DNA of 37,408 nucleotides from contig DETN01000162.1 of the NCBI GenBank assembly GCA_002362155.1, positions 1 to 37,408 of the forward strand. Reading direction: 5' to 3'. A program made the position numbers and the translations under genes. Below are positions 1 to 6,651 of the stretch, in pieces. How positions within the stretch are numbered: the first letter of the stretch is position 1; the number at the start of each line of letters is the position of its first letter. Under the pieces are notes generated by a model that was not told the origin of the DNA, ran no database searches, and worked only from the letters and a program-made list of their open reading frames with translations. The DNA comes from Lachnospiraceae bacterium UBA3287. Lineage in GTDB: Bacteria > Bacillota > Clostridia > Lachnospirales > Lachnospiraceae.

Positions 1-290
1 TGGGCCCTTACGCACCTGCGGATCCCGCCCGAAGGGCGTTCTCACCTCGCCAGGGTTATCCGGCGGTCTTATATCCCATGCACACTTCCCTTCCCCTATG
101 GGATGTTTAATGCATGGACGCAGAGGGCGGGACGGGTGAAGTATCCCGCCGTGCCTGTATATCCGGTACAGACGGCAGCGCCTGCTGCCTCCCGGATGTT
201 CTCGCCGGTAACGTAGTCCTGAAAGGACTGAGGCTGATCAACCAGGCTTACAGAGAGGATATTGTCATCTCCTCTGCAAGCCCCATCCAT
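1..290. other. Left edge, no recognised gene
   Basis: No protein family could be recognised here. On the minus strand a 64-codon frame (96-290) begins two bases upstream of position 288 and directly after the stop of the next gene, but it has no ribosome binding site. Its first part reads like coding sequence and its end does not. A GCCC-TTC-GGGC hairpin lies near positions 26-40. The stretch may be the decayed tail of a gene that continues to the left. Confidence 0.3.
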
Positions 291-548
291 TCAAAAGGAA
301 TGGGTGGGGTGATTGACGACAGTATCTGCCTTGCTGCGGTTCTGCTGGCCGTAATAGCCCGAATTGGTATAGTAATTTATCAGATCGCTGATCGAGGAAT
401 CTCTGTCCACGTCATTTTTCTTTACGGTCTTCTGACTGCCGTCTTCGAAGAAGCAGGAGCAGGTATCGGAGGACTTGCCAAAGCCGGTCAGGATTCCGAG
501 ACCGTGTTCTTTGTCCAGACCATAATGAAATTTTCTTTCATACCACAT
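291..548 (-). CDS. Small hypothetical protein (85 aa)
   Basis: Unrecognised. The frame opens with MWYERKFHYGLDKEHG and ends NHPTHSF. Codon choice and residue make-up (many Gly, Asp, Ser, Tyr, a CSC pair near residue 32) look like a real soluble protein rather than a shadow frame, and there is no membrane segment or signal peptide. The ATG at 548 was chosen because a purine-rich AAAGAG lies about nine bases upstream; the same frame runs further upstream only into the IS605 end, where it is not plausible. The insertion sequence sits immediately upstream, so the gene may have lost its own promoter or be the 3' part of an interrupted gene. Function unknown. Confidence 0.45.
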   Translation of the reverse strand: MWYERKFHYGLDKEHGLGILTGFGKSSDTCSCFFEDGSQKTVKKNDVDRDSSISDLINYYTNSGYYGQQNRSKADTVVNHPTHSF

Positions 549-617
549 AGAAATACACTCTTTCTTTTTCGGCAGGGAGCGCGAAAAGCAGGATTTAAAG
601 CAAACAGAATCAGTATA

Positions 618-839
618 TGAACCTCCACCCCCATGCGGTGCTGAGCCGCGTCCTATGGAGGTGGTATCAAAGCCCCTTCGGGCTTTAGAAACCCTCCGGT
701 TTTCCAATTTTTTGACCGTTGTGCCGCTTTCCCCTTTCGGACCGTTTCCGGCCGGCCGTACGAGTACGGGACTGTCCATGAGCCCCCTATCCGTCGGGAT
801 CTTTCACAGCTCTCCCTCCGGAATACCTGCTGCGGATCT
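618..839 (-). ncRNA. Probable omega (reRNA) scaffold of TnpB
   Basis: In characterised IS200/IS605 elements the transcript running from the 3' end of tnpB through the right end is the guide RNA of the nuclease, with the guide supplied by flanking DNA. Here the tail downstream of tnpB on the minus strand contains a perfect AAAGCCC-cttc-GGGCTTT hairpin (669-686) followed by the terminal hairpin (625-664). Any guide would come from sequence left of about 620. The 5' limit is a guess and no processing site can be seen. Confidence 0.5.
625..664 (-). repeat. Right-end subterminal hairpin of IS605
   Basis: A 10-bp stem (CCACCCCCAT against ATGGAGGTGG, with one G.T wobble) and a 20-base loop. It matches the left-end hairpin in loop motif and orientation, which is what a Y1 transposase recognises on single-stranded DNA. 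Confidence 0.7.
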
Positions 840-2243
840 TTACGCGGTCCGCGCGCGATGCAGATCTCTGAAACCTATTGTTTCAGGATATGCAGGGAAA
901 CGGAAATCCTCCGTTCCCTCCCATGCATCAGGAAACGCCCCCTGCAGGATGTTCGCCGCACCGTTGCAGTCGGCGTTTATGGTGTATCCCTTCCGGCACA
1001 TATACAGCCCACGGGCGGTGCGCTTCCCGGAAAAGACCGGTCTGTCTTCCTCTTTCCCGTATACCGGCATCCGGTCCATGGCGCTGATGTCTGCCTTCGA
1101 AGTGTAGGACTCCTCCTGCTCCACGATGACGATGCCCTCCTTCGCCGCCTTGTACGCGATCAGCTTCCGCAGCATGTCATGGGGAACGCTCCCGAAGCTC
1201 TGATTGTTCGCCTTTCCAATGTCCATGGCCTGCTTCCAGCCCCTGTTCGTCCCGATGACCAGCGTTCCGACGCCGTGCTCCACGCACCAGCGTATGATAT
1301 CCGTGGACACCTTGTGCATCACGTCGCGCATGAATCCGTCATGGTGCAGGGACAGTCTCTTTAAGTGCGCGCTGTCGGCATGCTTATGCTTCGTCCCCTT
1401 CGTGATGATGCTTACTGCCTCAGCCCTCCTCTTATGGAAGGACCTGCTCTCGGAAAGGACGGCACCGCCTTTGTATATCCTGGACGCGTGGTCCGTCGAT
1501 ACGATGGCTGCGATGTTGTCGGTTCCCAGATCCAGTCCCGCCATGTTCGGGCGGGAGACGGAAACGGTGAGGTTCTCCGTCTCCAGCACCAGTACGAGCA
1601 TGATCTTTCCGTAGTAAGGCTTTACCTGGACCTCCTTCAGCCTGCACCCCTCCGGGATGTGGGGGAGGTAAAGCCTTTCCTTCATGAGCGGGAGCTTCAG
1701 CTTTGCGCCGTCATATTTCCTTCCGGCAGCACCGGTGCCGCCGGCGTCGATGTCCCTGTACACGGGGTACAGCACGGCGTCCTGGTTCGAGATGTAAAAC
1801 GTGTGGCGGTCGTTCTTCAGATAGCCCGGCATGCGGGGCCTGCCCGTGAACTTCCCCGGATCACGTTTATATTCCTTCAGGGCGGAAAGCCATGCCTTGA
1901 AGACACCCACTGCCTCCTTCAGGGTCCTCTGTGACGTCTGCATGGGGAGCCCTGCGAAGAAGTCCGGGTTTTTGTCTGCGCGCATGATGGCGTCCAGCGC
2001 ACGGTATGATAAGACCCTGCGCACCTTTATGTGCGGGTATGCCGCCTGCATGACGCGGATCTCCTCAAAGATATCCTTCTCGTTATCCGTCCGTTCCTTC
2101 TTGTCCCAGCCGGTGAATACCTGGCGGATCCGGAACAGCGCGGCATTGTAGAGGCACTTCGAGAGCTTCGAGGCATTGTCCATATGTTCAAAATGAAGAG
2201 GGTGTTTGCTCTTTGACAATACTGTCGTATCCGCGAAATACAT
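840..2243 (-). CDS. tnpB: TnpB RNA-guided nuclease (IS605 OrfB family)
   Basis: RuvC-like nuclease of the TnpB family (467 aa), which in studied relatives cuts DNA at the donor site under omega-RNA guidance. The three RuvC acids are visible: Asp238 in GLDLGTDN, Glu378 just before YTSKA and Asp425 in INADCNGAANIL; GTNRGWKQ near residue 331 is also typical. The usual CxxC zinc ribbon between the second and third motifs is absent and replaced by PVYGKEEDRPVFSGKR, which I remember from a zinc-less subgroup common in clostridia. The start at 2243 has AAAGGAG nine bases upstream. Divergent from tnpA with an 86-base spacer. The protein looks intact and probably active. Confidence 0.9.
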   Translation of the reverse strand: MYFADTTVLSKSKHPLHFEHMDNASKLSKCLYNAALFRIRQVFTGWDKKERTDNEKDIFEEIRVMQAAYPHIKVRRVLSYRALDAIMRADKNPDFFAGLPMQTSQRTLKEAVGVFKAWLSALKEYKRDPGKFTGRPRMPGYLKNDRHTFYISNQDAVLYPVYRDIDAGGTGAAGRKYDGAKLKLPLMKERLYLPHIPEGCRLKEVQVKPYYGKIMLVLVLETENLTVSVSRPNMAGLDLGTDNIAAIVSTDHASRIYKGGAVLSESRSFHKRRAEAVSIITKGTKHKHADSAHLKRLSLHHDGFMRDVMHKVSTDIIRWCVEHGVGTLVIGTNRGWKQAMDIGKANNQSFGSVPHDMLRKLIAYKAAKEGIVIVEQEESYTSKADISAMDRMPVYGKEEDRPVFSGKRTARGLYMCRKGYTINADCNGAANILQGAFPDAWEGTEDFRFPAYPETIGFRDLHRARTA

Positions 2244-2329
2244 AAATGGCTGCTCCTTTGATAAACCATCTGATTTATGATATTATTTTACCATAGTTTA
2301 CAATGGATGTAAAGGAGTTAACCAAACAA

Positions 2330-2746
2330 ATGTGCGAAGCAAAAAAAGACCGTCTCTACTACACGAACCGCCACAGCTGCTTTCTCCTGCAGTACCACAT
2401 GGTGCTGGTGACAAAGTACCGGCACCCGGTCCTGACGGGCGGCGTAAAAGATATCGTATACGATACGATCCGCAGTATTTTCGAAGAAAAGGGGCTCGTG
2501 ATCATGGAGATGAACGGAGAGGCGGACCATGTCCACATCCTGTTCGAGGCCGATCCTTTTACCGCCCCGGGGAGCCTCGCCAACATAGTGAAGACGAAGA
2601 CTTCCCGGTTCGCAAGAAAACAGTACGGGGAAACGGTACTCAGAAAATACTACTGGAAACCGTATTTCTGGTCCGACAGCTATTTCGTCGCAACGGTCAG
2701 CGAGAATTCTCTCGCAGTGGTTCAGGATTACATCCGGAACCAGTAA
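2330..2746 (+). CDS. tnpA: TnpA, Y1 HUH transposase of IS200/IS605
   Basis: Single-strand DNA transposase (138 aa) that excises and inserts the element as a circle through a 5'-phosphotyrosine link. The HUH metal motif is HVHILF, and the catalytic tyrosine is in VVQDYIRNQ near the C-terminus. The N-terminal QYHMVLVTKYRHPVL block is typical of the family. The ATG at 2330 was preferred over the in-frame ATG at 2303 because AAAGGAG (2311-2317) lies between them and can only serve the later one, although the 12-base spacing is long. Intact; pairs with the divergent tnpB and the hairpin ends. Confidence 0.9.
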   Translation: MCEAKKDRLYYTNRHSCFLLQYHMVLVTKYRHPVLTGGVKDIVYDTIRSIFEEKGLVIMEMNGEADHVHILFEADPFTAPGSLANIVKTKTSRFARKQYGETVLRKYYWKPYFWSDSYFVATVSENSLAVVQDYIRNQ

Positions 2747-2765
2747 AGTTTGCTTTGGCATTCAC

Positions 2766-2802
2766 CCACGTCCATGCGGTACAGCAGCTCCTATGGACGT
2801 GG
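2766..2802 (-). repeat. Left-end subterminal hairpin of IS605
   Basis: Perfect 10-bp stem, CCACGTCCAT against ATGGACGTGG, with a 17-base loop, starting 20 bases after the tnpA stop. The same motif series occurs at the other end. The element probably stops somewhere in 2815-2840. Confidence 0.7.
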
Positions 2803-2979
2803 TACTCTGCTGCTTCGCTTTATAGAACATGGCCCCCGGGGTCAACGGAAAGGAATCTTCCGGACCGGGACAGTGCAGTTTTCTCCCGGTCGTGGTACAG
2901 TGATGAGTGAAAAAAGAAATGATAAAAATGCAGGACCCGGACGGGGGCCTGCCTTCAATGACAAAGCGAGGTGAAATTC

Positions 2980-3714
2980 ATGGCGAAAGAACGTACTGTA
3001 CCTGAAAGTGTGGACCTTCCGGTCATCTGTCCCTTCTGCGGCAGAGAATTTGATTACACAATGTATCCCGTGATAAAGATTCCGGGAGACAACAGGCTGA
3101 AAAAGCAGCTGCTGAACAAGGATCTGTATTTCCCGACCTGTCCTTACTGCAGAGAACAGTTCAAAGTAAAGCCCAACTGCGTCTATTTCGACGCCAGAAA
3201 AGCGGAGATGTTCATAGTGACGGATGCAAGCGATAAAAAGATAGAAGAAATGGTGAAGACCGGAGATATACTTCCGGAGGATGTTCGTTCCCCGGAAGAT
3301 ATCCCGCCTTTTATCGGAAGTCTCTTCAGGCGGAGGATCGTCCGCGACGTGGATGCCTTCAGGGAGAAGATCCTGCTTTCGGACTGCAGCTATGACGACC
3401 GGATCATGGAGCTGGTAAAGCTTGCTCTGTCCAGGCTCCTGCAGAAGGACAGTGGGCAGCATGTTTACAGGATCTTTCTGGATCAGGCTTCCGGAAATAT
3501 GCTGACCTTTGCTGCGGTCCTGGGGATGCGTCCGCCTTTTGAGAATGTTGAGGTCAGGACAGAGGCCAGCATCTATACCAAATATAAGAATAAATATCTT
3601 CATCGGATCGGGGATCCCAGGGAAGACAGGTATATTTTTACCGACCAGAAGTGGGCCGAGGAATCCGGGCTGTTAAGTGACGAAGACGAAGGATATATTA
3701 TGCCGATGAAGTGA
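2980..3714 (+). CDS. CpXC-domain protein
   Basis: 244-residue protein with two zinc-ribbon-like pairs near the N-terminus, CPFC (in VICPFCGREFDY) and CPYC (in FPTCPYCREQF), about 36 residues apart. This matches the CpXC family, whose biochemical role is unknown. The remainder is soluble, rich in charged residues, and has no membrane segment. The ATG at 2980 was chosen over a GTG at 2971 because GAGGTG (2967-2972) is correctly spaced for it. A 23-codon frame (2904-2975) ends inside that ribosome binding site and could be a short leader, but it has no ribosome binding site of its own. The gene stands alone between the IS605 element and a strong terminator. Confidence 0.65.
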   Translation: MAKERTVPESVDLPVICPFCGREFDYTMYPVIKIPGDNRLKKQLLNKDLYFPTCPYCREQFKVKPNCVYFDARKAEMFIVTDASDKKIEEMVKTGDILPEDVRSPEDIPPFIGSLFRRRIVRDVDAFREKILLSDCSYDDRIMELVKLALSRLLQKDSGQHVYRIFLDQASGNMLTFAAVLGMRPPFENVEVRTEASIYTKYKNKYLHRIGDPREDRYIFTDQKWAEESGLLSDEDEGYIMPMK

Positions 3715-3807
3715 GGGAATGCTTTTCAGGTAAACTGACATAACAGGCCGGAAGCATGCTTTGTCCAGAGAATTTTTTGCAGGGCACCGGCCCGGAATCC
3801 GGCCGTT

Positions 3808-3853
3808 AAAAATGACCTCCGGGGAGAAGCACCGAACCCCGGAGGTCATTTTT
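3808..3853. terminator. Strong bidirectional intrinsic terminator
   Basis: A perfect 17-bp stem (AAAAATGACCTCCGGGG and its complement) with a 12-base loop and T-runs on both strands. It closes the CpXC gene and shields what follows. Confidence 0.85.
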
Positions 3854-3939
3854 CCGTCTGACCAGGCAGTCCCGCATATTTATGTCCATACTTCGCATTT
3901 CTCCCGGATTAAACTGGTACCCGTAGAGAGGACAACGCC

Positions 3940-3978
3940 ATGACAGGCGGCACCCCTCTTCGGGTGCTTTTTTTATGA
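3940..3978 (+). CDS. 12-codon leader peptide over a terminator
   Basis: The frame MTGGTPLRVLFL starts at an ATG with AGAGAGGA (3925-3932) seven bases upstream, a well-placed ribosome binding site. It runs straight through the terminator hairpin at 3950-3974, and its TGA lies four bases before the ribosome binding site of the first transposon gene. This is the layout of translation-controlled attenuators: a ribosome moving through the leader would melt the terminator and let polymerase enter the operon. That mechanism is inferred; only the ORF, its ribosome binding site and the hairpin are seen. It could also be a chance frame. Confidence 0.45.
   Translation: MTGGTPLRVLFL
3950..3974 (+). terminator. 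Terminator/attenuator ahead of transposase operon
   Basis: GCACCC-ctcttc-GGGTGC hairpin followed by seven T residues, ending only seven bases before the ribosome binding site of the next gene. It must either block read-through into the transposase genes or be regulated. Confidence 0.8.
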
Positions 3979-3995
3979 GCGAAAGGAGGCTGCAG

Positions 3996-4196
3996 ATGTA
4001 CGTAATGGAAACAGAAACAACAAAACTGGAGAAGGTCTCAGCGATGGCAGAACAGGTGGAGGCCCTGTTCCGGGACATGCGGTGGGAATTACAGGACATG
4101 GCCAGACGATACGATGAAGCTATGAAAAGGATTTCAGAACTGGAATCAGATAAGATCTGGCTTGAGGATCTTCTTACCGGCAGGGAGGTGATCTGA
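3996..4196 (+). CDS. Small coiled-coil protein of the twin-integrase operon
   Basis: 66 residues, almost wholly predicted helix, with heptad-like spacing from about residue 10 to 60 (KLEKVSAMAEQVEALF and RISELESDKIWLEDLL). No family recognised. The ATG at 3996 follows AAAGGAGG (3982-3989) at six bases. Its stop is one base before the ATG of the large integrase, and the integrase ribosome binding site lies within its last codons, so the two are translationally coupled. By position it could be an assembly or dimerisation partner of the integrases, comparable to small accessory proteins in other transposons, but that is only inference. Confidence 0.7.
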   Translation: MYVMETETTKLEKVSAMAEQVEALFRDMRWELQDMARRYDEAMKRISELESDKIWLEDLLTGREVI

Positions 4197-4197
4197 A

Positions 4198-6105
4198 ATG
4201 AGCTATAGTACGGATGAAATCAGGATCCTTGAGGATAACCCGTATATTCGGATGGCCTCACCACTGACTTTTGTGATGAAAAATGAACTCTGTAAAGAAC
4301 TTTTCAGGAAGTGGAAAGCGGAAGGGAACTGCAGGGAGATCAGAGAAGAATTGTGCCGGCACGGTATTCCCAATGACCTGATCAGTGAGCGCTATGTATC
4401 TGCAGTGGAATGGGGATTTCAGCGGGATCTTTCGATGTTGTATGGCGTCAGTCTGTCTAACAGGGCCTGTGATATTGCACTTGTTGCAAGCGGGCTGTTC
4501 ACTGCACAAAAACAGAAGGTCGTCTGGGATCCGAAGTTCAAGAGATCTCTTCTGGAAGGCTTTCCGGGAGTATCCATTGAGGAGGGTATAATACAGGCAG
4601 GACTGGCTATAGAGATGGTCGGGACTCAGAGAATAACAGCACTCCGCCATATCTGTAAAGTAAGGGCAGAAAAAACTGAAAGAGCCCTGGACTGGACCGG
4701 TCCTGAAAACAGCCCGGATGATGATTATGAAGAAAAAGAAGATGTCTGGCGGTATGTCAGACATCCCTATATATCGAAAGTGTATGGGAACAGGACCCTT
4801 TCCCTGAGAGATTCTTTCTATAATGAAGCTGCTGTCCTGGAGGAAGTGCCGGTCCCGAAAATACTCGAACTGTATGAGATGGATCCGGAGATCCTGGGAA
4901 AGAAATGTGTTTCCGAAATACATCGGAGGCTCCTCACCTGGAAGCGGACTGATGAAAGACAGGAACAATGGAACGAACAGGTACTGAGGATCCAGATGAA
5001 AAGATACCGGATGCTGCAGGCACAGACGGAAAAGGCCTTTGAACAGATCCGTTCGGCGGCCGCATCGCTCCGCCCGCTTCAGAAAAAGCAGCTGTGCCTT
5101 GACCTGTCGGGTTACCCGACCAGGGAAGAGTATCCCTGTGGCATGAGCATACGGCAGATCCTCGAAAAAGCAGGCATATCAAAAACGGTGTATTACAGGG
5201 CCATCAATGATAAAAGCTATGGCCTTTCGGAAGAGCGCCGCGCGGACAGGGACCGGGAAGACTTTGCTAAGATCATCAGGGTAATGGAATACAAAGGGTT
5301 CGGTAAGGGCGTACGGCAGATCTACATGATGATGCCTGACCTTACCGGGGAGACCTTCGCTTTGAGCAAGATCCGCCGCCTGCTCAGACAGAACGGGATC
5401 AAAACGAAGATACGGGGGAGGAATCCGGCAAGGCAGAGGATGGACAAGTTCCTGGAGAAGAACCGGAGGCCCAACCTCCTTAAAAGGGAGTTCCGGCTGC
5501 ACCGGCCAGGTGAGGTGCGGCTTACAGACGTGACGTACCTCTATTACGGGAAGGGAGAAGAAAAGAAAGTGGCCTACGGTTCCTCCTGTATCGATCCTGT
5601 GACAGGGAGGCTCCTGGTCTTCCATATATCTGAGAAGAATGATCTGGAGCTGGCCCTGGATACACTGGAGAAGCTGTCGGATCATCCTGCTGTGGAGGGC
5701 GCCCTGTTCCACTCCGACCAGGGGATCCTGTATTTCACAGATGACTTCCAGGACAGGGTGAAGGAACTGGGGATGACGCAGTCCATGTCCAAGCGGGGGA
5801 ACTGCTGGGACAATGCGCCCCAGGAGAGTTTTTTCGGCCACTTCAAGGATGAATGCCCCTACGGAGACTGCGGGAGCTTTGAAGAACTGTGTCAGATGAT
5901 CGAAGGATACGCATGGTACTATAACAATGAACGCCGGCAGTGGGACCGGAAAAGGATGACGCCCATCCAGTACGAGGAGCATCTGCTGTCCCTGGACGAG
6001 GAAGGATTTGAAGAGTACATGCGAACAGAACGGGACAAGTATGATAAGATGAAGGAAAACGCGCAGAAGAAAGCGAAGGAGCGTGCAGGAACGCTCGGCG
6101 TATGA
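4198..6105 (+). CDS. Integrase A: IS3-type DDE transposase with long N-terminus
   Basis: 635 residues, about twice the length of a normal IS3 OrfB. The C-terminal half is a retroviral-integrase-type (rve) catalytic domain with an intact DDE triad: Asp444 (LTDVTYLYYG), Asp507 (HSDQG) and Glu543 (DNAPQESFFG), with exactly 35 residues between the second and third. Before it lies the usual IS3 helix-turn-helix (MSIRQILEKAGISKTVYY). The first 260 or so residues contain three tandem modules that each resemble an IS3 OrfA unit: about residues 12-75 (from DNPYIRMASP), 108-160 (DPKFKRSLLEGF) and 187-250 (RHPYISKVYG). GGAGGTG lies seven bases before the start. Adjacent to a second, different integrase. 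Nothing suggests decay. Confidence 0.85.
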   Translation: MSYSTDEIRILEDNPYIRMASPLTFVMKNELCKELFRKWKAEGNCREIREELCRHGIPNDLISERYVSAVEWGFQRDLSMLYGVSLSNRACDIALVASGLFTAQKQKVVWDPKFKRSLLEGFPGVSIEEGIIQAGLAIEMVGTQRITALRHICKVRAEKTERALDWTGPENSPDDDYEEKEDVWRYVRHPYISKVYGNRTLSLRDSFYNEAAVLEEVPVPKILELYEMDPEILGKKCVSEIHRRLLTWKRTDERQEQWNEQVLRIQMKRYRMLQAQTEKAFEQIRSAAASLRPLQKKQLCLDLSGYPTREEYPCGMSIRQILEKAGISKTVYYRAINDKSYGLSEERRADRDREDFAKIIRVMEYKGFGKGVRQIYMMMPDLTGETFALSKIRRLLRQNGIKTKIRGRNPARQRMDKFLEKNRRPNLLKREFRLHRPGEVRLTDVTYLYYGKGEEKKVAYGSSCIDPVTGRLLVFHISEKNDLELALDTLEKLSDHPAVEGALFHSDQGILYFTDDFQDRVKELGMTQSMSKRGNCWDNAPQESFFGHFKDECPYGDCGSFEELCQMIEGYAWYYNNERRQWDRKRMTPIQYEEHLLSLDEEGFEEYMRTERDKYDKMKENAQKKAKERAGTLGV

Positions 6106-6126
6106 GATAAATGGAGGATCAGGACC

Positions 6127-6651
6127 ATGACAGATGATAAGAAGATAAAGAACGGATACGACCGCGGGGATGACCTGGATTTCGTTACTGACAGCCCAAA
6201 GATGGTGGACGGGGTAGAAGTCCTGGGGCCTGGCTATGAAAAGGTGCTGGACAACGGTATGGTACGTGACCTTACCAGTAACGGCAGGATCGTATATACC
6301 CACGATTTTTATGTCCTCCTGTACAAGAAGCTGGAATCCGGGATGGACTCTGTCGCCGCATACGAATCCCTGGGGTTCGACACGAAAGTGACCGGCAGGG
6401 AGCGGGCTTACCAGGCAGCGAAGCGTGCCAGGGAGAAAGCGGCGTCCAACAGGCTCTATACAGTGGATCCGGGCAGTTATGACGGGTCCGTTTCTCCGGA
6501 GGATATGCTGAAGATGGCAGATCTTTCAAAGGATGAACTGATCGCTTATCTGAAGGCCCGCAACTACTACATGGAGGCGCTGGTGGAAGCCCAAAAAAAA
6601 ACGAGATCTGTATTGGAGGACATACTTTCATCGTCGAAGCCCAGGCGGTGA
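6127..6651 (+). CDS. OrfA-like helix-turn-helix protein
   Basis: 174 residues. The central part, about residues 38-105, follows the pattern of clostridial IS3 OrfA proteins: a start like DNGMVRDLTSNGRIVYT, then an aromatic helix, then a turn at SLGFDTKVTGRERA. The C-terminal 40 residues (DLSKDELIAYLKARNYYMEALVEAQKK) form a leucine-zipper-like helix, as OrfA proteins have. It begins 21 bases after integrase A and overlaps integrase B by four bases (GTGA). The last third contains a run of nine A residues that places integrase B in the -1 frame. It is probably the DNA-binding partner of integrase B, alone or fused to it by frameshifting. Confidence 0.75.
   Translation: MTDDKKIKNGYDRGDDLDFVTDSPKMVDGVEVLGPGYEKVLDNGMVRDLTSNGRIVYTHDFYVLLYKKLESGMDSVAAYESLGFDTKVTGRERAYQAAKRAREKAASNRLYTVDPGSYDGSVSPEDMLKMADLSKDELIAYLKARNYYMEALVEAQKKTRSVLEDILSSSKPRR
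6573..6601 (+). promoter_or_regulatory. Candidate -1 frameshift signal
   Basis: Nine A residues (6593-6601) sit in the OrfA-like frame as CAA AAA AAA. A GGAGG at 6573-6577 lies 15 bases upstream, like the internal Shine-Dalgarno that stimulates slipping in dnaX. After a -1 slip the reading frame stays open from 6600 into the GTG of integrase B at 6648, so one protein OrfA-integrase B would result. IS3-family elements commonly make OrfAB in this way. Not shown here experimentally. Confidence 0.5.

Larger units (their letters stand above)
615..2830 (-). mobile_element. IS200/IS605-type insertion sequence
   Basis: Divergent tnpA (plus) and tnpB (minus) are enclosed by related hairpin ends instead of inverted repeats, the hallmark of IS605-type elements that move as single-stranded circles. 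The tnpB-side end has a stem at 625-634/655-664 and the tnpA-side end a perfect 10-bp stem at 2766-2775/2793-2802. Both share CATGCGGT, TCCTATGGA and GTGGTA in the same order. Exact cleavage points cannot be read from sequence alone, so the limits given are approximate. The element is written on the minus strand so that tnpB reads forward and its end is the right end. Confidence 0.85.

Noticed and set aside
3737..3748. GACATAACAGG as an inverted copy of the 21-bp repeat
   Set aside because: Single imperfect match with no neighbours at 21-bp spacing.
3868..3890. AGTCCCGC and TGTCC near the left of the twin-integrase operon, as the missing array
   Set aside because: The motifs are 15 bp apart and not repeated in 21-bp register; judged chance. 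The left end remains unfound.
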